Positions 1 to 5,259 of a stretch of 14,044 bases of DNA are shown one piece after another. The notes under the pieces were generated by a model that saw only the letters and a list, made by a program, of their open reading frames with translations, was not told the origin of the DNA and did no database searches. Each line of letters begins with the position of its first letter. The first letter of the stretch is position 1. The DNA is from an uncultured Lachnospiraceae bacterium (GTDB lineage Bacteria; Bacillota; Clostridia; Lachnospirales; Lachnospiraceae), in the NCBI GenBank assembly GCA_934338765.1, contig CAKRHL010000045.1:1-14044 (forward strand), given 5' to 3'. The translations under genes and the position numbers were made by a program.

Positions 1-81
1 GTGCTGGTGGACTCCTCCGACATGAACATTGATCAGGTTGTGGATGAGATTATTCGTATTTATCAGGAGAAGACAAAATGA
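1..81 (+). CDS. cmk: Cytidylate kinase, C-terminal end only (partial)
   Basis: The first 26 codons are open and end at TGA 79-81. They read LVDSSDMNIDQVVDEII and so on, which resembles the C-terminal end of bacterial cytidylate kinase (a V/I-D-[ST]-[ST]-[DN]-M-[ST/N]-I-[DE]-x-V segment followed by a short helix). That enzyme phosphorylates CMP and dCMP using ATP in the cytoplasm. The gene begins upstream of the window, and the GTG at position 1 is an internal valine codon. The stop overlaps the next start as ATGA, so the downstream ispH gene is probably translationally coupled. The cmk-ispH-rpsA order is common in Clostridia and supports the call, which otherwise rests on a very short stretch. 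Confidence 0.75.
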   Translation: MLVDSSDMNIDQVVDEIIRIYQEKTK

Positions 82-926
82 ATGTAACAGTAGCAAAAAG
101 TGCGGGCTTCTGCTTTGGTGTAAAGCGGGCCATTGATACCGTGTATCAGGAAATTGAAAAAGGCGAAAAGGTATTTACTCTGGGTCCGATCATTCACAAT
201 GAGCAGGTTGTGGAGGAATTGGAGGAGAAAGGCGTAAAAGTCATTAATTCGATAGAAGAGCTTGCCGATATAAAGGACGGAACCGTAGTGATACGTTCCC
301 ACGGGGTATCCGAACAGGTTATCCGGCAGTTGGAGAAGTATGATATAAAGATCGTCGATGCGACGTGTCCCTTTGTAAGTAAGATACACCGCATCGTACA
401 GGAAAAGTACCGGGAGGGTTTCCAGATTGTTATTATAGGCAATAAGACACACCCGGAGGTGGAGGGCATCAATGGGTGGTGTAAGGACAGTGCTGTTGTT
501 CTTGAAACTGTTTCGGAAGCAGAAAAATTTCGCCCGGATCCACAAAAAAAGCTGTGTATTGTATCGCAAACGACTTTTAATTACAAGAAATTCAAAGATA
601 TGGTTGATATTTTTGAAAAAAAGAGTTATGATATACTTGTTATGAATACAATTTGCAACGCTACCGAAGAGCGTCAGACTGAAGCAGGTACTATTGCAAG
701 GCAATCCGACGCGATGTTGGTGATAGGTGGAAAACACAGCTCGAACACCCAAAAGCTGTATGAAATCTGCAGCAAAGAGTGTACGAACACATATTTTATA
801 CAGACACTTGACGACCTGAATTTGGAACTATTTCAATCTTTTCGTAGCGTGGGTATTACTGCCGGGGCATCAACCCCAAACAATATTATTAAGGAGGTTC
901 AAACGTATGTCAGACATGAACAATGA
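78..926 (+). CDS. ispH: 4-hydroxy-3-methylbut-2-enyl diphosphate reductase
   Basis: A 282-residue IspH (LytB), the last enzyme of the MEP isoprenoid pathway. It reductively dehydroxylates HMBPP to IPP and DMAPP through a [4Fe-4S] cluster. The three cluster cysteines are visible at C12 (AGFCFGVKRAI), C97 (VDATCPFV) and C193 (NTICNATEERQ). The substrate-site residues H40, H125 and E127 (THPEVEG) and the C-terminal TAGASTPNN motif are also present. Length is normal for a stand-alone IspH, so the protein looks complete and active. The start is ATG 78, with AGGAG at 65-69 eight bases upstream, and it overlaps the cmk stop. The 3' end overlaps the rpsA start by 20 bases in a different frame. I recall the two proteins being fused into one polypeptide in other Clostridia; here they are separate genes. 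Confidence 0.97.
   Translation: MNVTVAKSAGFCFGVKRAIDTVYQEIEKGEKVFTLGPIIHNEQVVEELEEKGVKVINSIEELADIKDGTVVIRSHGVSEQVIRQLEKYDIKIVDATCPFVSKIHRIVQEKYREGFQIVIIGNKTHPEVEGINGWCKDSAVVLETVSEAEKFRPDPQKKLCIVSQTTFNYKKFKDMVDIFEKKSYDILVMNTICNATEERQTEAGTIARQSDAMLVIGGKHSSNTQKLYEICSKECTNTYFIQTLDDLNLELFQSFRSVGITAGASTPNNIIKEVQTYVRHEQ
891..897 (+). promoter_or_regulatory. rpsA ribosome binding site inside the ispH coding end
   Basis: AAGGAGG lies nine bases before the rpsA ATG at 907 and wholly inside the last codons of ispH, where it encodes Lys-Glu-Val. It decides the rpsA start at 907 over the in-frame ATG at 916, which would be 18 bases away. A strong Shine-Dalgarno sequence kept within coding sequence indicates independent or coupled re-initiation for S1. 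Confidence 0.85.
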
Positions 927-2013
927 CTTTGAACAGATGTTAGAAGCATCATTAGTAACAATCCACAATGGAGAGATTGTAGAAGGGACAGTTATCGATG
1001 TAAAGGAAGATGAGATTGTCCTGAACATTGGCTACAAGGCTGATGGTATCATCACACGTAACGAGTACAGCAATCAGTCAGGGATCGACCTGAGAGATGT
1101 TGTAAAAGTTGACGATGTAATGAAGGCAAAGGTTCTTAAGGTAAACGACGGAGAGGGTCAGGTATTATTGACCTATAAGCGTCTTGCAATGGAGAAGAGC
1201 AATGAGCGTATTCGTGAAGCTTTTGAGAATAAAGAGGTATTAAAGGCACCTGTAACTGCTGTATTATCTGGCGGTTTGAGTGTTGTAGTAGATGAGACCA
1301 AGATCTTCATTCCTGCAAGCCTTGTATCAGATTCTTATGAGAAGGATCTTTCCAAGTACAACGGACAGGAGATTGAATTTGTTGTTACAGAGTTCAATCC
1401 AAAGAAGAGAAGAATCATCGGTGATAGAAAGCAGCTTCTGGTTGCTGAGAAGGCAAAACTCAAAGAGGAGCTTTTCGCAAGAATCCATGTTGGTGATGTT
1501 GTTGAGGGTACCGTAAAGAACCTTACAGACTTTGGTGCATTCATTGATTTAGGTGGTGCAGACGGTCTTCTTCATATCTCTGAGATGTCCTGGGGACGTG
1601 TTGAGAATCCTCGCAAGGTATTCAAGGTTGGTGATGTGACAAAGGTACTCATCAAGGATATCAAGGAGGATAAGATCGCACTGAGCCTGAAGTTCGAGGA
1701 TCAGAATCCTTGGCTGAATGCAGATGGTAAGTACAATGTTGGTGCCATCGTTAAGGGTAAGGTTGCCAGAATGGCAGACTTCGGTGCATTCGTAGAGCTT
1801 GAGCCGGGTGTTGATGCACTTCTTCATGTTTCCCAGATTTCCAAGGAGCATGTTGACAAGCCGTCTGATGTATTATCTGTAGGCCAGGAGATCGAGGCAA
1901 AGGTTGTTGATTTCAACAATGAGGATCACAAGATCAGCCTGAGCATGAAGGCTCTGTTAAACGACAATGCTTCTGAGGACGAGGAGGCAGCTGTTGATAC
2001 AGACGCTGAGTAA
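907..2013 (+). CDS. rpsA: S1 RNA-binding domain protein, ribosomal protein bS1 homologue
   Basis: A 368-residue protein made of four S1 (OB-fold) RNA-binding repeats at about residues 21-92, 109-178, 194-263 and 278-350, with an acidic tail (ASEDEEAAVDTDAE). Repeats 3 and 4 carry the strongest S1 signature (GTVKNLTDFGAFIDLGGADG...LLHISEMSW and KVARMADFGAFVELEPGVDALLH). Proteobacterial S1 has six repeats, and the four-repeat form is usual in Firmicutes. It should bind mRNA at the 30S subunit, although the extent to which Firmicutes S1 acts as a true ribosomal protein is debated. The start at 907 is set by AAGGAGG at 891-897. It shares 20 bases out of frame with ispH and is followed by a strong terminator, so it is the last gene of the cmk-ispH-rpsA unit. 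Confidence 0.94.
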   Translation: MSDMNNDFEQMLEASLVTIHNGEIVEGTVIDVKEDEIVLNIGYKADGIITRNEYSNQSGIDLRDVVKVDDVMKAKVLKVNDGEGQVLLTYKRLAMEKSNERIREAFENKEVLKAPVTAVLSGGLSVVVDETKIFIPASLVSDSYEKDLSKYNGQEIEFVVTEFNPKKRRIIGDRKQLLVAEKAKLKEELFARIHVGDVVEGTVKNLTDFGAFIDLGGADGLLHISEMSWGRVENPRKVFKVGDVTKVLIKDIKEDKIALSLKFEDQNPWLNADGKYNVGAIVKGKVARMADFGAFVELEPGVDALLHVSQISKEHVDKPSDVLSVGQEIEAKVVDFNNEDHKISLSMKALLNDNASEDEEAAVDTDAE

Positions 2014-2030
2014 TTAGAGTGAAATGTTCT

Positions 2031-2069
2031 TTCGCCAACTCATCATGGTGTGGGTTGGCGAATTTTTTT
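2031..2069 (+). terminator. Intrinsic terminator after rpsA
   Basis: An 11-pair stem (2031-2041 with 2052-2062; only pair 2040-2053 is a T-G wobble) built on TTCGCCAAC/GTTGGCGAA closes a 10-base loop. It is followed directly by seven Ts at 2063-2069. It starts 17 bases after the rpsA stop and should end the cmk-ispH-rpsA transcript. Confidence 0.93.
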
Positions 2070-2094
2070 CCGATCAGAAAAGAAGATTTACTGT

Positions 2095-2103
2095 TGGTAT
2101 AAT
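2095..2103 (+). promoter_or_regulatory. Extended -10 promoter for cheR
   Basis: TGGTATAAT at 2095-2103 is a perfect extended -10 element (TG-N-TATAAT). It lies just after the rpsA terminator and about 48 bases before the cheR start. No good -35 hexamer is seen at the expected spacing (2074-2080 reads tcagaaa), which is tolerated when the extended -10 is intact. It looks like a vegetative sigma-A promoter and not the sigma-D/FliA type found at many chemotaxis genes. Confidence 0.65.
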
Positions 2104-2140
2104 GCATAGGATTTGAGGTTACAGGTTATGGGAAAGGTGT

Positions 2141-2146
2141 GGTGAT
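2141..2146 (+). promoter_or_regulatory. GGTGAT ribosome binding site of cheR
   Basis: GGTGAT four bases before ATG 2151 can pair with the AUCACC part of the 16S rRNA 3' tail, the downstream extension of the normal GGAGG core. The other in-frame start, GTG 2139, sits only one base after GGAAAGG and so is unlikely. The same arrangement recurs before acpP and ilvA. Confidence 0.5.
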
Positions 2147-2150
2147 AACT

Positions 2151-2924
2151 ATGGGCGATTATGAAGTTTTCAAATCGAAGATATTCCAAATGACAAAGAT
2201 TGATCTGAGCTGTTACAAGGAACGTCAGATGAAACGCAGAATTGATGCTTTGATCACCAAGAGAGGTATCACATCATATGAGGCGTATGTAAATGCTCTG
2301 AGAACGGATGCGGAGCTTATGGAGGAGTTTGTGACATATCTGACGATTAATGTATCGGAGTTCTACCGTAATCCGGAGCAGTGGAAGATGCTGGAAAATG
2401 AGATATTTCCATATTTGTTTGAACGGTTTGGTAATACATTAAAGATATGGAGTGCCGCCTGTTCTACGGGGGATGAACCTTATACATTGGTGATGCTTCT
2501 TGCAAAATTTATCCCGTTAAGCAGGATTAAGATCATTGCCACCGATCTGGATAAACAGGTTTTGGAGAAGGCACAGATTGGGCTTTACGATGAAAAGAGC
2601 CTGAAGGGACTGCCGAAGGAGTTTGTACAGAAGTATTTTACACAGATTGGCAGCAGCTATCAGATCCATGATGAGGTGAAACGCTGTGTGCAGTTTAAGC
2701 AGCACAATCTGCTGAAGGATCCATATCCGTCACAGTGTGATCTGATCGTATGCCGCAATGTCATGATCTATTTTACAGAGGAAGCCAAGAAGGGGATGTA
2801 TCATCGTTTTAATGACGCTCTCAAAAAGGATGGGATGCTGTTTGTAGGAAGCACGGAGCAGATCATTGCACCGGCTGATTATGGATTTACGACATACCGT
2901 TCCTTCTTCTATAAAAAGGATTGA
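2151..2924 (+). CDS. cheR: Chemotaxis protein methyltransferase CheR
   Basis: A 257-residue CheR-type methyltransferase, which transfers a methyl group from S-adenosylmethionine to glutamates of chemoreceptors for adaptation. The N-terminal all-helical CheR domain covers about residues 1-75. It has the basic patch KERQMKRRI at 23-31, thought to contact the receptor, and the conserved TINVSEFYRN segment at 65-74. The SAM-binding Rossmann domain follows, with WSAACSTGDEPYTL at 100-113, ATDLD at 130-134, CRNVMIYF at 201-208 and the GSTEQI turn at 233-238. ATG 2151 is preferred over GTG 2139. The gene stands alone between two terminators, away from other che genes, and uses its own promoter. This suggests an organism with chemoreceptors and probably motility, although CheR homologues can also serve other signalling chains. 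Confidence 0.93.
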   Translation: MGDYEVFKSKIFQMTKIDLSCYKERQMKRRIDALITKRGITSYEAYVNALRTDAELMEEFVTYLTINVSEFYRNPEQWKMLENEIFPYLFERFGNTLKIWSAACSTGDEPYTLVMLLAKFIPLSRIKIIATDLDKQVLEKAQIGLYDEKSLKGLPKEFVQKYFTQIGSSYQIHDEVKRCVQFKQHNLLKDPYPSQCDLIVCRNVMIYFTEEAKKGMYHRFNDALKKDGMLFVGSTEQIIAPADYGFTTYRSFFYKKD

Positions 2925-2964
2925 TATGAGCGGTTTCCTTTGGAAATCATTAATTCAATTATTC

Positions 2965-3005
2965 AAAAGACAGTTTTCAGGGAGGTTCCGGATGCTGTCT
3001 TTTTT
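2965..3005 (+). terminator. Intrinsic terminator after cheR
   Basis: A nine-pair perfect stem AAAAGACAG (2965-2973) with CTGTCTTTT (2995-3003) encloses a 21-base loop that holds a small inner GGA/TCC pairing. It merges into a T-run at 3000-3005. It begins 40 bases after the cheR stop. Because the upstream arm starts with A residues, the opposite orientation also ends in Ts, but no gene faces it from the right. Confidence 0.85.
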
Positions 3006-3075
3006 GTGTTAGAAATTTTTTCAGTATCCGTTCTTATTGTGTATTAACATTCACATAGCCAACGAGGATGACTTC

Positions 3076-3104
3076 TTGCACTATGGATGAAATTCGGGTA
3101 TAAT
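3076..3104 (+). promoter_or_regulatory. Sigma-A type promoter for the plsX-acpP-rnc-smc-ftsY unit
   Basis: TTGCAC (3076-3081) and TATAAT (3099-3104) are separated by exactly 17 bases, a near-consensus vegetative promoter. Transcription would begin near 3111, leaving a leader of about 80 bases before plsX. The rest of the 267-base gap between cheR and plsX holds the cheR terminator and the inverted repeat at 3122-3141. No small gene is visible in it. Confidence 0.85.
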
Positions 3105-3121
3105 GTATTTTGTATGCTTAT

Positions 3122-3141
3122 GCATAATAGCCCTATTAGGC
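3122..3141 (+). repeat. 20-base inverted repeat in the plsX leader
   Basis: GCATAATAG-CC-CTATTAGGC forms a palindrome with eight of nine pairs matched (only 3124 against 3139 fails). It lies about 11 bases after the predicted transcription start of plsX. A second, overlapping palindrome, TATGC-TTAT-GCATA (3113-3126), shares bases 3122-3126 with it, so only one of the two could form at a time as a hairpin. The position suits a repressor operator or a leader structure. I do not recognise it as a known regulator site. Confidence 0.4.
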
Positions 3142-3191
3142 TTGATAAACAGGGTGTATGATCAGGAGAAGCAGGAAAGGTTGGATATATT

Positions 3192-4199
3192 ATGGACGAA
3201 AAGATAAGAATTGTAGTAGATGCCATGGGTGGAGATAATGCCCCGGAGGCACCGGTTCACGGTGCGGTTGATGCACTGGCAGAGAATGACAAGATAGAGA
3301 TTACACTGGTGGGACGTACTCCGGACATTGAAGCAGAGTTAGCGAAGTACAGCTACGATAAGGACAGAGTTCATATTGTCCATGCAGAGGATGTCATTGG
3401 CTTCGATGAGCCACCGGTAGAGGCAATCCGCAAAAAGAAGGATTCCTCTATTGTGGTAGGTATGAAGCTTGTGAAAAAGGGAGAGGCAGACGCCTTTGTA
3501 TCCGCAGGAAGCACCGGTGCGATCCTGGTAGGAGGCCAGCTTGTGGTGGGCAGGATCCGTGGCGTAGAGAGAGCTCCTCTGGCACCGTTGATCCCGACGA
3601 CAGAGGGCGTTTCTCTTTTGATCGATTGTGGTGCCAATGTAGATGCCAGAGCTTCTCATCTGGTACAGTTTGCCAAAATGGGTTCCATCTATATGGAGAA
3701 TATCGTTGGGATCAAGAATCCCCGCGTTGCTATTGTAAATATCGGAGCCGAGGAAGAAAAAGGGAATGCTCTTGTAAAAGAGACATATCCTTTATTAAAA
3801 GAATGTGAGGATATCAACTTTATCGGAAGTATTGAAGCGAGAGATATCCCAAAGGGGGGAGCAGATGTTATCGTCTGTGAAGCCTTTGTGGGAAATGTGA
3901 TCCTGAAGCTGTATGAGGGACTTGGTTCTGCATTGCTGCACAAGGTAAAGGAGGGACTCATGAGTTCTCTTCGCAGCAAGATCGGGGCTCTTCTGATCAA
4001 GCCGGCATTGAAGAAGACGATGAAAGATTTTGATGCCTCAGAGCACGGCGGAGCCCCTCTTCTGGGACTGAAAGGTCTTGTGGTAAAGGCGCATGGAAGC
4101 TCCAGCGAGGTGGAGATCAAAACAGCGATCCTTCAGTGCATTTCCTTCAGTGAGGAAGGCATTAATGACAGGATCAAAGAAAATCTCAAGTTAGATTGA
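3192..4199 (+). CDS. plsX: Phosphate acyltransferase PlsX
   Basis: A 335-residue PlsX, which makes acyl-phosphate from acyl-ACP and inorganic phosphate at the inner face of the membrane. PlsY then uses the product to acylate glycerol-3-phosphate, the first step of phospholipid synthesis. Visible family motifs are VDAMGGDNAPEAP at 9-21, the SAGSTGAILVGG segment, LLIDCGANVDARASH, VAIVNIGAEEEKGNAL and CEAFVGNVILKLYEG. Length is typical. The start is ATG 3192, preceded by GGAAAGG at 3174-3180 with an 11-base spacer. It is the first gene after the promoter at 3076-3104 and is followed by an acyl carrier protein, its substrate carrier. In many Firmicutes rpmF lies just before plsX; it is absent here. 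Confidence 0.97.
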   Translation: MDEKIRIVVDAMGGDNAPEAPVHGAVDALAENDKIEITLVGRTPDIEAELAKYSYDKDRVHIVHAEDVIGFDEPPVEAIRKKKDSSIVVGMKLVKKGEADAFVSAGSTGAILVGGQLVVGRIRGVERAPLAPLIPTTEGVSLLIDCGANVDARASHLVQFAKMGSIYMENIVGIKNPRVAIVNIGAEEEKGNALVKETYPLLKECEDINFIGSIEARDIPKGGADVIVCEAFVGNVILKLYEGLGSALLHKVKEGLMSSLRSKIGALLIKPALKKTMKDFDASEHGGAPLLGLKGLVVKAHGSSSEVEIKTAILQCISFSEEGINDRIKENLKLD

Positions 4200-4276
4200 T
4201 AAGTATAAAGTCCGATGGTGATATCGGGGCGACAGACAGGAGATCATCTGATACTTTCCATAAACTTAGATAAGAT

Positions 4277-4282
4277 GGTGAT
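4277..4282 (+). promoter_or_regulatory. GGTGAT ribosome binding site of the acyl carrier protein gene
   Basis: GGTGAT sits four bases before ATG 4287. The alternative in-frame ATG 4275 overlaps this motif and has no other purine-rich site in front of it. ATG 4215, the longest option, would add 24 residues (MVISGRQTGDHL...) that precede the normal ACP N-terminus. The start at 4287 is therefore preferred. Confidence 0.5.
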
Positions 4283-4286
4283 AAAT

Positions 4287-4541
4287 ATGGAATATGAAAA
4301 GCTGCAGAATCTTTTGGCAGAAATATTAGAGGTTGAACCGGAGCAGATCCGCAGAGAGAAATCCTTTGTAAGGGATTATGGAGCGGATTCCATGACTCTT
4401 TTTCAGATATTGATGGGCGTGGAGGCTGTTTTTGGAGTGATCGTAGAGGAAGAGGAGCTTCTTCAGTGGAATACTGTGGGAGAGCTTTGGGAATATTTAC
4501 AGACAGGCAGAGGAATTACAGGAAAGGGTTCATCGTTATGA
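4287..4541 (+). CDS. acpP: Acyl carrier protein (divergent)
   Basis: An 85-residue ACP. It is a single four-helix carrier domain beginning MEYEKLQNLLAEILEVEPEQI, with the phosphopantetheine attachment serine at S35 in DYGADSMTLFQ. The motif is DSM followed by Thr, where the classical fatty-acid ACP has DSLD. The region after it (ILMGVEAVFGVIVEEEELLQWNTVGELWEYL) keeps the helix II pattern, but helix III is unusual. The chain also ends in a basic, glycine-rich tail (QTGRGITGKGSSL). It lies between plsX and rnc, the standard acpP position, so a role in fatty acid or phospholipid synthesis is likely. Given its divergence it could be a second, specialised ACP, with the main one in a fab cluster elsewhere. 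Its stop overlaps the rnc start (ATGA). Confidence 0.85.
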   Translation: MEYEKLQNLLAEILEVEPEQIRREKSFVRDYGADSMTLFQILMGVEAVFGVIVEEEELLQWNTVGELWEYLQTGRGITGKGSSL

Positions 4542-5242
4542 GATCAAAAGAGATGGAGGAGTTTGAGAAGGAAGCAGGGTATATTTTTAAGGACAAGTCA
4601 TTGCTGGCAACGGCATTGACCCACAGCTCATACTCCAACGAAAAGAAAATGAAAAAGACAAAGTGCAATGAGAGACTGGAATTTCTGGGAGATGCTGTGC
4701 TGGAGCTGGTATCCAGTGAGTTTATCTTCCGCAGTCATCCGGACATGCCGGAGGGAGAGATGACCAAGACCAGAGCGAGCTATGTCTGTGAGCCAACGCT
4801 GGCACTTTGCGCCAGAGAGATTCATCTGGGGGATTATCTGCGCCTGGGAAAGGGTGAGGAGCTTACCGGAGGCAGACAGAGAGATTCGGTGCTGTCGGAT
4901 GCTCTGGAGGCGACCATTGGTGCCGTCTATATGGACGGGGGATTTGAACCGGCCAAACGATATATCGAGGAGCATATTCTCAAGGACATTGATAATAAAA
5001 AGCTTTTTTATGACAGTAAAACATTTCTGCAGGAAATTGTTCAGCGCCATGAGGGTGATACGCTGGAATATAAACTGATCGGAGAAAGCGGACCGGATCA
5101 TCATAAGGAGTATCAGGCTGCCGTATTTGTCAATGGCAGACAGATATCTACCGGAACCGGTCAGACCAAAAAGAAAGCAGAGCAGTCTGCGGCCTATGAG
5201 GCGATACTGGTCTTAAAAAGAGAGGCGGACGGACGCCAATAG
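4538..5242 (+). CDS. rnc: Ribonuclease III
   Basis: A 234-residue RNase III, which cuts double-stranded RNA during maturation of 16S/23S rRNA precursors and in mRNA turnover. The catalytic domain covers about residues 6-150 and has the signature NERLEFLGD at 44-52 (E48 and D52), with the metal ligands D121 and E124 in SDALEATIGAVYMDGG. The C-terminal double-stranded RNA-binding domain (about 159-229) ends in TGTGQTKKKAEQSAAYEAI. The start is ATG 4538, overlapping the ACP stop, with GGAAAGGG at 4521-4528 nine bases upstream. An upstream in-frame ATG at 4466 lies inside the ACP gene and would add 24 unrelated residues. It is likely translationally coupled to the ACP gene. Confidence 0.97.
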   Translation: MRSKEMEEFEKEAGYIFKDKSLLATALTHSSYSNEKKMKKTKCNERLEFLGDAVLELVSSEFIFRSHPDMPEGEMTKTRASYVCEPTLALCAREIHLGDYLRLGKGEELTGGRQRDSVLSDALEATIGAVYMDGGFEPAKRYIEEHILKDIDNKKLFYDSKTFLQEIVQRHEGDTLEYKLIGESGPDHHKEYQAAVFVNGRQISTGTGQTKKKAEQSAAYEAILVLKREADGRQ

Positions 5243-5259
5243 TCACAGGGAGAACATAG

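Noticed and set aside
63..752. Long antisense open frame (229 codons) opposite ispH
   Set aside because: It lies wholly over a gene with all catalytic motifs intact. Its translation is low-complexity and rich in Phe, Leu, Tyr and Asn with no recognisable domain, and it has no promoter or ribosome binding site of its own. It is a shadow frame.
4212..4227. CCGAT-GGTGAT-ATCGG hairpin in the plsX-acpP gap as a regulatory element
   Set aside because: The stem is only five pairs and easily arises by chance. Its loop happens to contain GGTGAT, but ATG 4215 leads into non-ACP residues, so I do not call a start or an element there.
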